Assembly: GCF_963676735.1 (NCBI RefSeq) | Contig: NZ_OY781464.1 | Coordinates: 1,335,001-1,399,000, forward strand | Direction: 5' to 3' | From: an uncultured Draconibacterium sp. | GTDB lineage: Bacteria; Bacteroidota; Bacteroidia; Bacteroidales; Prolixibacteraceae | DNA: 64,000 bases | Shown here: in pieces, positions 9,420 to 18,692 of the stretch | Numbering within the stretch: position 1 is the first letter of the stretch | Layout: each line of letters begins with the position of its first letter | The notes under the pieces: generated by a model | Databases searched by the model: none | What the model was told of the DNA's origin: nothing | Seen by the model: only the letters and a program-made list of their open reading frames with translations | Position numbers and translations under genes: made by a program

Positions 9420-12335
9420 ATGAATAAAACGCTCATCCTAATTCTGATTTCCATTTTCGGAACAATGCAACTGTCAGCGCAAAATCTCCCCGAGGGCTAT
9501 CCGCAAACACAGCGCACCAAACAAAAATTAAACTCGGGTTGGAAATTTCATTTAGGCGATGCCGGGGAGTCGTTTTATACAAGCGGTTTTGATGATTCGG
9601 ATTGGGAAGAAGTAAACATTCCCCACACCCTAAAACTTACTACCATTAACCTTGATGGAGTATTGGACGATAAAACTCAACCGACTTTTCACCGGGAAGT
9701 GGGGTGGTACCGAAAAACTATAAAAGTTGGTGCCAATCCGTTCAAAAAAGTATTTCTTGAATTTGAAGGAGCCCACCAGGTAACCGACCTTTGGGTTAAC
9801 GGAAAGCATGTGGGGCAGCATGTACTTGGTGGTTATACGCCTTTTATTTTTGATGTGTCGGATGTTGTAAACTACGGAGAAGAAAACCAGGTAACCCTCT
9901 TGGTTGATAACCGCGTAAATGATGTGGTAGCACCCGATCCGGGCCCATTTGATTATATTAAATTCAGTGGCTTGTACCGCGATGTTTATTTGGTAGAAAC
10001 CGATTGCATGCGTATTACTTTTAACATCGAATCGATAAATTCAGGGGTAACCATTACCACTCCATCGGTTGATCCAGTAAACTTAAATGCTACAATAAAC
10101 ATTAAAACAGCGGTAAAAAACGAGAGTAAAATTGCACGCACAGCAACAGTTGTAAATCGGGTAATCGATCAAGAGGGCTTTGTGGTGCTAAAACTCGAAG
10201 AAACACAGAACATTGTTCCCGGTGCCGAGCTTGTGTTTAATCAAATTGGCGGAATTGAAGAAAATGTGCAGCTGTGGGATGTGGAGCATCCATACCTGTA
10301 CAAAGTAAATACATTGGTGCTTGAAAACGGCGTAGCCATTGATGCCGTGGATAATCCGCTAGGCATCCGTAAATTTGAGCTCGATCCGGAAAAAGGGTTC
10401 AAACTAAACGGAAAAGTAATTGAGCTTATCGGCTATAATCGTCATCAGCACTACGGCTATATTGGAGATGCCATGCCCAATTCGTTGCATTACAAAGATA
10501 TGCTCGATTTCAAAAACATGGGCTTTAACGTAATGCGTTGTGCGCATTATCCGCACGACGATGAAATTATGAGGGCCTGCGATGAGTTGGGAATTTTGGT
10601 TTACGAGGAAGCGCCAACCTGGATTTCGATTTCGCAAAAAAAAGAGTGGTACACCAACTGGGAACAGGCCGCCAGGGTTATGGTGCGCAACCACCGTAAT
10701 CATCCGTCGGTGGTAATTTGGGGAGCAGGAATTAACCACCGGGGTGCCGTTCCGCAAGCACATTACGCCATAAAACAAGAAGACCCAACGCGCCTTACTG
10801 CCTCGCAAAGCAGCCGCTGGACCGGTTGGCAAACCTCGTGGGTAACCGATATTTATGCCAATATGAATTACGGACCGGTTATGTGGGAAAGAAACGAACC
10901 ACTGCTGGCTATGGAAGGGGGCTCGGGGCCCGAAGTTATTGCCCAATACAAACGCGACCCCATGATGCCCGGTATGATTTCGTGGGTGGCTCATGCTTAC
11001 TACACTTTTCACGATATTGGCAATTTTGACGACCGAACCCGTGCCGGAATGTGGGATTCGTTCCGTTACATCAAACGTCAGGATTTAATGTGGTACCCTA
11101 CCGAGTTAAAAGATACACCAATGATTTATTTTCCCGATCAGTGGGAGGAAGGAATTCAGCAACTTACCATTTACAGCAATTGCCCCGAAATAGAACTGTT
11201 TGTTAACGATAATTCAATAGGAAAATACCGTCCGTCGAGTGCATTGAAATACCAGGGGCTCGATCATCCTCCTTACGAAATAACGGTTAAAAATTTCGAG
11301 CCGGGAAAACTCACGGCTAAGGGGCTACAGTACGGAAAAGTAATTGCGGAAGAAACTATTTACACGCCCGGCAAACCCGCCGCCATAAGGTTTTGGCTTG
11401 ATAACGAAGGTCGTAATTTTGTGGCCGATGGTTCAGATATTTTGGTGGGACATGCCGAAGTGGTAGATGCTAACGGAATGATTATTCGCGATTCGGAAGC
11501 TGAAATAAAATTTGAGATAAGCGGCGATGCAAAAATTGTTGGCGATACCGAAAATATTGGTTCCAATCCCTTAAAAGTGAAAAGAGGAGGAGCGTCAGTT
11601 CTTATTCAGGCCGGTAAAAATCCCGGAAAGATTATGGTTACCGCCAGTTCGCAGGGGTTAAAACCGGCAACAGCTTCAGTCCAAACTATTGCCGATGAAA
11701 CAAATATGGTACTTAGAAATGCTTACTCTATCTACGATTTCGAAAAAGTAAAAGTGGATATGGGCGCTGCCGACCAGTTACTGCAATTTGGGTGGCTGCC
11801 CTGGAACGGTAATGATAATGAAACATCGGAAATAGCGATTAAAGAACTGGGCGGGTTTAAAGCCGAGGTAAAAACAGCGTCGGGAGCTGGTGTGTTGCGC
11901 TGGTTAGGCGAAATGAATGTGATTGGAAAATACGGTTTTGTTTATGGCGAAGGAGTTCTTGGAATTGACGACGAGGGGCTTGAATTGGTGTTTTCCGGAT
12001 TAACCGCCGGTAAATACAAGCTCAAAAGCTACCACCACGCACCACGTTCCAACACCGATAGCATGGATCCTAACCGCGAGAAATTGAAAACGGTCCGCAT
12101 TCATACATTGCCTTATGCCCGCAGTATAAATGCAAGGGTAAACAATAAAAACGGGCAAAAAGAAATTAAGAATATCCTGGTTTCTGAAGGGCAGGAATTA
12201 CAGTTTAAAAATCCAAATCCGGGGCATGCTGAAGTTATTTTTGAGACCGATGGGAGTCCGGTTAGTTTTGTTTTTTCTGATGACTCTACATCAAAAGGTG
12301 TGTGGCTAAACGGATTTGAATTAAGCGAACAATAA
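9420..12335 (+). CDS. GH2-family protein with Asn at the acid/base position
   Basis: Family GH2, 971 residues, Sec signal ending MQLSAQ. Jelly roll, Ig-like domain and TIM barrel are clear (NHRNHPSVVIW is the strand leading to the catalytic acid). Where other members read GNE, this one reads GIN, putting Asn439 in place of the acid/base Glu. The nucleophile is kept, probably Glu499 in AMEGGSG. After an Ig-like domain, residues from about 770 resemble a malectin/galactose-binding module (SYHHAP, GVWLNGFELSEQ). Either an unusual GH2 mechanism with the acid supplied elsewhere, or a binding/altered-function protein. Next to GH16, it most likely handles galactan oligosaccharides. Confidence 0.82.
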   Translation: MNKTLILILISIFGTMQLSAQNLPEGYPQTQRTKQKLNSGWKFHLGDAGESFYTSGFDDSDWEEVNIPHTLKLTTINLDGVLDDKTQPTFHREVGWYRKTIKVGANPFKKVFLEFEGAHQVTDLWVNGKHVGQHVLGGYTPFIFDVSDVVNYGEENQVTLLVDNRVNDVVAPDPGPFDYIKFSGLYRDVYLVETDCMRITFNIESINSGVTITTPSVDPVNLNATINIKTAVKNESKIARTATVVNRVIDQEGFVVLKLEETQNIVPGAELVFNQIGGIEENVQLWDVEHPYLYKVNTLVLENGVAIDAVDNPLGIRKFELDPEKGFKLNGKVIELIGYNRHQHYGYIGDAMPNSLHYKDMLDFKNMGFNVMRCAHYPHDDEIMRACDELGILVYEEAPTWISISQKKEWYTNWEQAARVMVRNHRNHPSVVIWGAGINHRGAVPQAHYAIKQEDPTRLTASQSSRWTGWQTSWVTDIYANMNYGPVMWERNEPLLAMEGGSGPEVIAQYKRDPMMPGMISWVAHAYYTFHDIGNFDDRTRAGMWDSFRYIKRQDLMWYPTELKDTPMIYFPDQWEEGIQQLTIYSNCPEIELFVNDNSIGKYRPSSALKYQGLDHPPYEITVKNFEPGKLTAKGLQYGKVIAEETIYTPGKPAAIRFWLDNEGRNFVADGSDILVGHAEVVDANGMIIRDSEAEIKFEISGDAKIVGDTENIGSNPLKVKRGGASVLIQAGKNPGKIMVTASSQGLKPATASVQTIADETNMVLRNAYSIYDFEKVKVDMGAADQLLQFGWLPWNGNDNETSEIAIKELGGFKAEVKTASGAGVLRWLGEMNVIGKYGFVYGEGVLGIDDEGLELVFSGLTAGKYKLKSYHHAPRSNTDSMDPNREKLKTVRIHTLPYARSINARVNNKNGQKEIKNILVSEGQELQFKNPNPGHAEVIFETDGSPVSFVFSDDSTSKGVWLNGFELSEQ

Positions 12336-12338
12336 ATA

Positions 12339-12398
12339 CATCCCGTCGTATTTAATATGCAGATTGTTTTGTGGTGGCAAGCGAAATTATTTATTTTG
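12339..12398 (+). promoter_or_regulatory. Promoter with C-rich element before GH3
   Basis: TCCCGTCG from 12341 has its first C 49 bases before TTATTTTG (12391-12398), an imperfect TAnnTTTG box 49 bases ahead of the GH3 start codon. Spacing matches the other C-rich promoters here; the second, proximal site is not evident. Confidence 0.35.
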
Positions 12399-12447
12399 TT
12401 ACAGAATAGAACAGAACAATTATAAACTAACTCACTAATTAGAAATC

Positions 12448-14634
12448 ATGAAGAAGATAATTCTTTTATCACTTTTGTTTGCTTGTATTCAACTGGCAAG
12501 CAAAGCACAAAACACCGGATTCGACTGGTTCGACTACAACTTACCTATGGAAGAGCGCATCGATGCGCTGGTAAACTCGATGACCATTGAAGAAAAATGT
12601 TCACAATTATTGGATGAAGCCATTGCCATCGAGCGTTTAAATGTGCCACGTTACGGCTGGTGGAACGAATGCTTGCATGGAGTTGGCCGTACAGGACGGG
12701 CAACAGTTTTTCCTCAGGCCATTGGCTTAGGGGCCACTTTTGACGAGGAGCTTATTTTTCGCATTACAAGTGCTATAAGCGACGAAGCACGCGCAAAATA
12801 CAATGTGGCTATCGCCAACAATAATCGGTCGAAATATTCTGGCCTTACCTTTTGGTCGCCTAACGTAAACTTGTTTCGCGATCCGCGCTGGGGACGTGGT
12901 CAGGAAACCTATGGTGAAGACCCTTACCTGACTTCAAGAATTGGAGTAGCTTTTGTAAAAGGCTTGCAAGGCGATCATCCAAAATACCTGAAGGCTGCAG
13001 CTTGTGCCAAACATTATGTGGTGCACTCGGGACCCGAGGCCTTGCGGCACGAGTTTGATGCCGTTGTTTCGATGAAAGACCTTTGGGAAACCTATATGCC
13101 GGCTTTTAAAGCACTGGTAACCGAGGCAAAGGTGGAAGGTGTGATGGGAGCCTACAACCGCACCAATGGAGAGGCTTGCTGCGCCAGCCCGTACTTAATG
13201 AACGAAATATTACGCGACGATTGGGGTTTTGATGGATACTTCACTTCCGATTGTTGGGCCGTTAACGATATTTGGCAGTTTCATGGCCTGGCAAAAGATG
13301 CTGCAGAAGCATCGGCAATGGCCATTAAGGCAGGTATGAACCTGAATTGCGGAAGTGCTTTTAATGATTTGGACAAAGCTTTAGAGCAGGAACTTTTGAA
13401 TGAAGCCGATATTGATAAGGCGCTAAAACAATTGCTAAAAACACGTTTTCGTTTGGGCATGTTCGATCCGGAAGAGGAAGTGCCTTTTAGTAAAATTGGC
13501 CCCGAAGTGGTTGGCTGCCAAAAGCATGTAGACCTGGCTCTTGAGGCCGCACAAAAATCTGTGGTATTGGTAAAAAATAAAGGCAATGTACTTCCGCTGA
13601 AAAAAGATTTGAGAACCCTTTTTGTAACAGGACCGCAGGCTGCAAACGAAGAAGCCCTGCTTGGGAATTACTTTGGCGTAACGGGCAATAGTGTTAACAT
13701 TCTCGACGGGATTGCTGCCAAAGTAAGTGTGGGTACCAGCATCAACTATAAAATTGGGCAAATGCCCTGGCATGTTAATGCCAATCCTATTGACTGGACT
13801 ACCGGAGAAGCTGCCGCAGCCGATGCCTGTATTGCAGTGATGGGTATAAATGGTATGTGGGAAGGTGAAGAAGGAGAGGCAATTGCTTCGAATCTGAAAG
13901 GCGACCATATTGACGCCCGACTTCCACAAAACCAGGTTGATTTTCTGAAAAAGATTCGCGAAAAAAGCGATAAGCCTTTAATTGTGGTTATCACTTGCGG
14001 GAACCCCTTAATTATTCCCGAGGTGTACGAAATGGCTGATGCCGTTATTTATGCCTGGTATTCGGGCGAACAAGGCGGAAATGCAGTGGCTGATGTTATT
14101 TTTGGCGATGTTTCTCCATCAGGAAGAATGCCATTTACCGTGCCTTATTCGGTTGAAGATTTACCACCATACGATGATTATGCCATGGCCGGACGCACCT
14201 ACCGCTACATGGAGAAAGAACCGCTGTTTCCCTTTGGGTTTGGCTTAAGTTATGCCAATTTTACCTATTCAAATATTACCTCAGCTACCGAGGGTGATAA
14301 AGTGATTGTTTCGGCACTTGTAGAAAACACCGGGACAATATCTGCCGATGAGGTGGCACAACTTTACGTTTCTTCTCCGCTGGCTGGCGATGGTTATCCG
14401 ATTTACGCCTTAAAATCATTTAAACGTTTGAGTTTAAAATCAGGAGAGCAAGCCAAAGTTGAATTTTCAGTTTCAAAAGAAGCCTTTTATCAGGTTGATG
14501 AGCAGGGTGAAAACTTTTTACCCAAAGGCGACTACAAAATTACAATTGGAGGTTCGGTTCCATCAAAAAGAAGTGCCGATCTTGGAGCAGCAAAAACAAT
14601 AACTACAAGTATCCAATCAAAACAATTAAAATAG
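12448..14634 (+). CDS. GH3 beta-xylosidase/beta-glucosidase-like enzyme
   Basis: Retaining exo-beta-glycosidase of family GH3, 728 residues, Sec signal ending ASKAQ, probably periplasmic. The N-terminal barrel carries WWNECLHGVGR and TVFPQAIG, wording typical of the xylosidase/arabinosidase branch, then RDPRWGRGQETYGEDP, KHYVVHSG and the nucleophile region GYFTSDCWAV with Asp268. A second alpha/beta domain (about 370-590) and a C-terminal fibronectin-like domain (about 610-720, ending YKITIGGS) follow. Xylose branches or contaminating red-algal xylan, or beta-glucosides, are possible substrates. A strong hairpin terminator follows. Confidence 0.85.
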   Translation: MKKIILLSLLFACIQLASKAQNTGFDWFDYNLPMEERIDALVNSMTIEEKCSQLLDEAIAIERLNVPRYGWWNECLHGVGRTGRATVFPQAIGLGATFDEELIFRITSAISDEARAKYNVAIANNNRSKYSGLTFWSPNVNLFRDPRWGRGQETYGEDPYLTSRIGVAFVKGLQGDHPKYLKAAACAKHYVVHSGPEALRHEFDAVVSMKDLWETYMPAFKALVTEAKVEGVMGAYNRTNGEACCASPYLMNEILRDDWGFDGYFTSDCWAVNDIWQFHGLAKDAAEASAMAIKAGMNLNCGSAFNDLDKALEQELLNEADIDKALKQLLKTRFRLGMFDPEEEVPFSKIGPEVVGCQKHVDLALEAAQKSVVLVKNKGNVLPLKKDLRTLFVTGPQAANEEALLGNYFGVTGNSVNILDGIAAKVSVGTSINYKIGQMPWHVNANPIDWTTGEAAAADACIAVMGINGMWEGEEGEAIASNLKGDHIDARLPQNQVDFLKKIREKSDKPLIVVITCGNPLIIPEVYEMADAVIYAWYSGEQGGNAVADVIFGDVSPSGRMPFTVPYSVEDLPPYDDYAMAGRTYRYMEKEPLFPFGFGLSYANFTYSNITSATEGDKVIVSALVENTGTISADEVAQLYVSSPLAGDGYPIYALKSFKRLSLKSGEQAKVEFSVSKEAFYQVDEQGENFLPKGDYKITIGGSVPSKRSADLGAAKTITTSIQSKQLK

Positions 14635-14654
14635 TTTGCCGTAAAAATATACGA

Positions 14655-14688
14655 TGAAACCCGGGCTTGTCCCGGGTTTTTTGTTTTC
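14655..14688 (+). terminator. Terminator after GH3
   Basis: Perfect nine-base stem AAACCCGGG (14657-14665) / CCCGGGTTT (14671-14679) with a five-base loop, then a T-run. Confidence 0.9.
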
Positions 14689-14697
14689 AAAAAAAAA

Positions 14698-14757
14698 TTC
14701 CCCCCTGCAATTGCTTTACTTTTCCCTCCCTGTTTGAGCAGGTTCTTGGTATTTTTG
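14698..14757 (+). promoter_or_regulatory. Promoter with two C-rich sites before the GH28-GH117 operon
   Basis: TTCCCCCCTG at 14698-14707 and TTCCCTCCCTG at 14722-14732 precede the -7 box TATTTTTG (14750-14757), 23 bases before the start codon. C-runs lie about 50 and 26 bases before the box, as in the other promoters of the set. Confidence 0.55.
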
Positions 14758-14780
14758 CAACTAAGCAATAATAAACGAAT

Positions 14781-16145
14781 ATGAATTTAAAACAATTGGG
14801 CTGCATTACTTTTATGTTTTTGCTAACGCTGGCTGTTTCCGGTAAACAATTTAATGTTTATGATTTTGGCGCAATGGCCGATGGCAAAACGCTGGATACA
14901 AAAGCTGTTCAGGCAGCTATTGATGCCTGTACCCAAAACGGGGGAGGACAGGTAGTTATTCCGGCAGGTAAAACAGTGCTGGTTGGTACAATTTACCTCA
15001 AAGATTTTGTTAATCTGCACATCGAAACCGGTGCTGTATTATTGGGAAGCCCACATATTGAAGATTACGCCACCGATACCCATAAAATTATGTATAAGCG
15101 CGAATCGCATATGGACCGCTGTTTAATTTATGCCGAAAATGCCAGCTCTTTTGCTATTGAAGGCTATGGAACTATCGATGGAAATGGGGCTGAATTTACC
15201 AATCAACGCCCCATGTTGCTGCGTTTTAAAGACTGCAATAACATTCACCTAAACGACATCACCCTAAAAAATCCGGCAGCATGGACTTCAGCTTTTTTGT
15301 ATTGTAACGAAATTGCCGTATCAGGAATACGAATCAGCAGCTGGGCCAATAAAAACGGCGATGGTTTGGATTTTGACGGATGCACCAATGTTCGGGTAGC
15401 AAACTGCTCGTTTAGTAATTCCGATGATTCTATTTGCCTGCAGGCTTCATTGCCCAATAAACCTTGCCGCGATGTGGTGGTTACCAATTGCATTTTCGAA
15501 ACCAAATGGGGCGGAATGCGAATCGGATTACTCTCGCGTGGAAATATTGAACAGGTGGCCGTTAGCAACTGCACGTTTAAAAATATTGAAGATTCGGGAT
15601 TGAAAATTCAGCAGTGCGAAGGTGGCGAAATGCGAAACATGACCTTTACCAACCTGGTGATGGAGAACGTTCCTCGCCCTGTTTTTATGACCTTTAGCCA
15701 GCAACGTGCTTGTGTTGATGTGCCCGAAGGAACCTACGAACCGCTGAACCGGATGCACAACATGATTTTCAGCAATATTGTGGTTGATAACCGTAAGCTC
15801 GACAAAAATTCATGCTTCTTTTTTACCGGATACCCCGGAAACGATATTGAGAATGTTGTGCTGAAAGACGTACAGTTTACAATTTCGGGTGGCGCAACGG
15901 CAGAAGATGCCGCTAAAGAAGTAAAAGAATATAGCCTGGAAGTGGTGAAAAAGCACTGGCCCGAGTTTTACCTGGTGGGCACTTTACCGGCTTCTGCACT
16001 TTATGCGCGCCATTTGGATGGCCTTTATGTGGAGAATTTCCATGTGTTTATTGAAAATGAAGATGCGCGTAAGCCATTCATACTTAATGATGTGAAAAAC
16101 GGAAGTGTTGAAAAATTTTATGTGAACAAAAAACAAATAAACTGA
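14781..16145 (+). CDS. GH28-family glycosidase (polygalacturonase-like)
   Basis: Right-handed beta-helix glycosidase of the GH28 type, 454 residues, signal peptide ending LAVSG. The start YDFGAMADGKTLDTKAVQAAID is the classic N-terminus of the fold. Acidic residues sit where the GH28 aspartates are expected: NGDGLDFDGC (Asp194, 197, 199) and NSDDSICLQA (Asp215, 216). The usual GHG histidine motif is missing (GGMRIGLLSRG stands there), while SGLKIQ resembles the RIK motif. It may therefore act on something other than polygalacturonate; in this locus a galactan-linked uronic or other sugar is possible. Its stop overlaps the next start by one base (TGATG). Confidence 0.78.
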   Translation: MNLKQLGCITFMFLLTLAVSGKQFNVYDFGAMADGKTLDTKAVQAAIDACTQNGGGQVVIPAGKTVLVGTIYLKDFVNLHIETGAVLLGSPHIEDYATDTHKIMYKRESHMDRCLIYAENASSFAIEGYGTIDGNGAEFTNQRPMLLRFKDCNNIHLNDITLKNPAAWTSAFLYCNEIAVSGIRISSWANKNGDGLDFDGCTNVRVANCSFSNSDDSICLQASLPNKPCRDVVVTNCIFETKWGGMRIGLLSRGNIEQVAVSNCTFKNIEDSGLKIQQCEGGEMRNMTFTNLVMENVPRPVFMTFSQQRACVDVPEGTYEPLNRMHNMIFSNIVVDNRKLDKNSCFFFTGYPGNDIENVVLKDVQFTISGGATAEDAAKEVKEYSLEVVKKHWPEFYLVGTLPASALYARHLDGLYVENFHVFIENEDARKPFILNDVKNGSVEKFYVNKKQIN

Positions 16146-16528
16146 TGTTGAATAAAATCCATCATATTGCCATAATTTGTTCTGATTATCAGCAATCAAA
16201 ACATTTTTATACGAAAATACTCGAATTGCAAACACTTCAGGAAACCTACCGTAAAGAGCGGGATTCGTGGAAATTGGACCTGGCATTGGGAGGCGATTAC
16301 GTAATTGAATTGTTTTCTTTTCCGAATCCTCCGCACCGGGTAAATCAGCCCGAAGCCCGGGGATTGCGGCACCTGGCTTTCGAAGTGGATTGTATTGAGG
16401 AAACTGTTTTTAAACTGAATAAGAAAGGCGTGGAAACCGAAGCGGTAAGAACAGATGCTTTGAGTGGCAAAAAATTTACCTTCTTTTTCGACCCCGATGG
16501 TTTGCCGCTGGAGATTTATGAAAAATAG
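16145..16528 (+). CDS. gloA2: VOC-superfamily metalloprotein, YaeR/GloA2-like
   Basis: Small cytosolic protein of 127 residues in the vicinal-oxygen-chelate (glyoxalase I-like) superfamily. VHHIAI-type start (IHHIAIICSDY), ERDSWKLDLAL, YVIELFSFPNPP, LRHLAFEV and FFFDPDGLPLEIYE follow E. coli YaeR closely along its whole length (from memory). Metal ligands expected from the family are His near residue 5, Glu in VIELF, His in LRHLAF and the C-terminal Glu. No signal peptide, unlike all neighbours. It is translationally coupled to GH28 (one-base overlap), and the sulfatase start lies 10 bases on. Its reaction is not known; detoxifying or isomerising a product of the sugar pathway is only a guess. 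Confidence 0.85.
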   Translation: MLNKIHHIAIICSDYQQSKHFYTKILELQTLQETYRKERDSWKLDLALGGDYVIELFSFPNPPHRVNQPEARGLRHLAFEVDCIEETVFKLNKKGVETEAVRTDALSGKKFTFFFDPDGLPLEIYEK

Positions 16529-16538
16529 GAACGGAATT

Positions 16539-17858
16539 ATGAGAAAGCTTTTTTTTATTGTTTTAATAGCCATAGTGGCCTTACAGGTTGTTGCACAAAA
16601 GCCAAACATTATACTTATTGAATCTGACGACCAGAGCAACCTGGCTGTTGGTGCCTATGGCTGGGATAAGGTGTTTACACCCAATATTGATAAAATTGCC
16701 GAAGAGGGAGTTTACTTTACTTCAGCCTACAACATGGGCTGTTGGAGCCCCGCAGTTTGTATTCCCAGCCGAACCATGCTTTTTAACGGTGTTTCGGTTT
16801 GGCGGGCCGCACAACTGAGTGCCAAAAATGTACCGGGCCCTTCGCTGGTCGAGCGTTTGGCGCAAGTGGGCTATACCACCTATTTTACCGGAAAATGGCA
16901 CGCTCTGGGTAAGAACCCTCGCGAGATGTTTCATCACTATGGGCATATTTTACCCGGCCAGTTAAAAGATTATTACACCAACCAAGGGCACCTAACCGAT
17001 GTGGTAGGGCAGGAAGCGGTTGAATTTATCAATCAGGCAGCACAAAAAAACGAGCCTTTCTTTTTGTATGTAGCATTTAATGCGCCACATGTGCCACGCA
17101 AAACCGCGCAACAGTACTACAATATGTATCCACCTGAAAATATTGTACTTCCACCAAGTGTAAAAGACGGGCCCTTGCACCCAAATATTAAATACAACTA
17201 CTCAAAAAATCCGCTCAGCAGTAATGAAATGCGAACCCGTTACCAGCAAAATAATGCCATGGTTAGCCACATGGACGAACGAATTGGTGATATTCTGGAA
17301 GCACTGAAAAAAACAGGAAATTACGACAACAGCATCATTGTTTTTATGTCGGATCAGGGAATAAATTTTGGCGAAAACGGCGTGGCAGGAAAAGTTTGTT
17401 TGTACGATGTAAGTGCAACTGCTCCGCTTATTATCAGTGCACCCGGTATTTCAAAAGGCAAAAAGTTTAACAAACGCGTTTATTTACAGGATATTTATCC
17501 AACTCTGCTTGAAATGCTGGATACCGATGTGCCCGAATACATGGAGTTTAAATCTTTGCTGCCGGTTTTGCAGGCAAAAACAAACGAAAGTCCGCACAAC
17601 TCAATTTATATGGGAATGTTCGACGATCAGCGCGGAATTGTGCATAACAATTATAAACTGATTTTATACACGCAGGCTGCCGAGGCCGAATTGTATAATC
17701 TTAACCAGGATAAATGGGAAATGAATAACCTGATGGGGAGCAATATTGCAAAAACGATAATTCCGACTTTGGGCAGCGAATTTTTTAAATGGCAGCAACA
17801 AACCGGCGATACGCTTGATGTTAAGGCCTTGTTTCCAAATCTATTTACTGAAAACTAA
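16539..17858 (+). CDS. S1 family sulfatase
   Basis: Formylglycine sulfatase, 439 residues from this ATG. I chose 16539 because it gives a clean signal peptide (MRKLFF to VVAQ) and avoids overlap with the VOC gene; upstream in-frame ATGs at 16464 and 16518 would add a non-signal tail. Motifs: IESDDQSN for metal, CIPSR from Cys74, FTGKWHALGK, and FMSDQGINFGENG. The C-terminal part has AELYNLNQDKWEMNNL. Operon member between the VOC gene and a CBM9-like gene (3-base gap). Substrate probably a sulfated galactan fragment; subfamily not assigned. Confidence 0.88.
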   Translation: MRKLFFIVLIAIVALQVVAQKPNIILIESDDQSNLAVGAYGWDKVFTPNIDKIAEEGVYFTSAYNMGCWSPAVCIPSRTMLFNGVSVWRAAQLSAKNVPGPSLVERLAQVGYTTYFTGKWHALGKNPREMFHHYGHILPGQLKDYYTNQGHLTDVVGQEAVEFINQAAQKNEPFFLYVAFNAPHVPRKTAQQYYNMYPPENIVLPPSVKDGPLHPNIKYNYSKNPLSSNEMRTRYQQNNAMVSHMDERIGDILEALKKTGNYDNSIIVFMSDQGINFGENGVAGKVCLYDVSATAPLIISAPGISKGKKFNKRVYLQDIYPTLLEMLDTDVPEYMEFKSLLPVLQAKTNESPHNSIYMGMFDDQRGIVHNNYKLILYTQAAEAELYNLNQDKWEMNNLMGSNIAKTIIPTLGSEFFKWQQQTGDTLDVKALFPNLFTEN

Positions 17859-17861
17859 CAC

Positions 17862-18647
17862 ATGATAAATATGAATTGGATAAAATTTACAATAATTGGT
17901 GTGTTTCTGGTATTTACCGGAACAACAGCAATTGGACAAGCAACCAAAAAGTTGGTAATTGGCGAACAACCCGTATTTAAAGTAAAAAGAGCCAATCAAT
18001 TAATAGTTGTTGATGGCAAAATGGATGAAGCCGTTTGGAGCCAGACTGAGGCCCGCGCCTTTAATTATTTTTATCGGGTCGAAAAACCGGACGACCGGCA
18101 AAAAATGCTGTTCAGAATGTTGTGGGACGACCGCAATTTGTATGTTTTTTTCGAAGCTGAAGATAAATACATTACCGCACGTGAAACCAAACGCGATGGG
18201 CAACCTTATTTCGACGACTGCGCTGAAGTGTTTTTTATTACCGTTCCAGATAGCCTGGATACGCACATTGGCTACGAACTTAATTTGTACAAAGCAGCTA
18301 ACGATTTTGTGTATTTTAACGACTTTCTGCCCGGGCAAAGTGTGGCCATGAAATCGTTTAATCCTGAGTACCAGGTGGAGGTACAGGTAAACGGAACCAT
18401 CAACGATAATTCGGATATTGACAAAGGCTGGTCCATGGAAATGGCAATTCCGCTGGAAAACTTTGGGGGCCTCGAAAAATTTTCACCCGTGCAGCCCGGA
18501 AATAAATGGGCCTTCCTTGCCGTTCGTCAGGACAGAAACGACGCCGAGGGTGAGCGCCGTTCCACCAGCACCATTTTTCCCATTTACGAGATTGAAAAAA
18601 ATGTGCACCAGGCCAATCGTTTTGGTTTGATGGAGTTTGTAAAATAA
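17862..18647 (+). CDS. Exported CBM9-like carbohydrate-binding protein
   Basis: 261 residues: Sec signal (ending TTAIGQ) and one beta-sandwich domain of the carbohydrate-binding family 9/DOMON type. The pattern is IVVDGKMDEAVWSQ at the start, LFRMLWDDRNLYVFFEAED, FDDCAEVFF, GWSMEMAIPLENF, and AFLAVRQDRND. No catalytic domain is attached and no lipobox, so a soluble periplasmic binding protein. CBM9-like modules usually bind reducing ends or short glycans. Placed between a sulfatase and GH117, so it may hold oligosaccharides for these enzymes; that role is inference. Confidence 0.75.
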   Translation: MINMNWIKFTIIGVFLVFTGTTAIGQATKKLVIGEQPVFKVKRANQLIVVDGKMDEAVWSQTEARAFNYFYRVEKPDDRQKMLFRMLWDDRNLYVFFEAEDKYITARETKRDGQPYFDDCAEVFFITVPDSLDTHIGYELNLYKAANDFVYFNDFLPGQSVAMKSFNPEYQVEVQVNGTINDNSDIDKGWSMEMAIPLENFGGLEKFSPVQPGNKWAFLAVRQDRNDAEGERRSTSTIFPIYEIEKNVHQANRFGLMEFVK

Positions 18648-18692
18648 AATCCTGTTTAAGTTATTTCGAATATAAAATCAGCAAATTTAGAT

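Noticed and set aside
10404..11012. 202-codon open frame on the minus strand
   Set aside because: Lies wholly inside the GH2 gene on the other strand; no recognisable domain, composition follows the antisense of the barrel.
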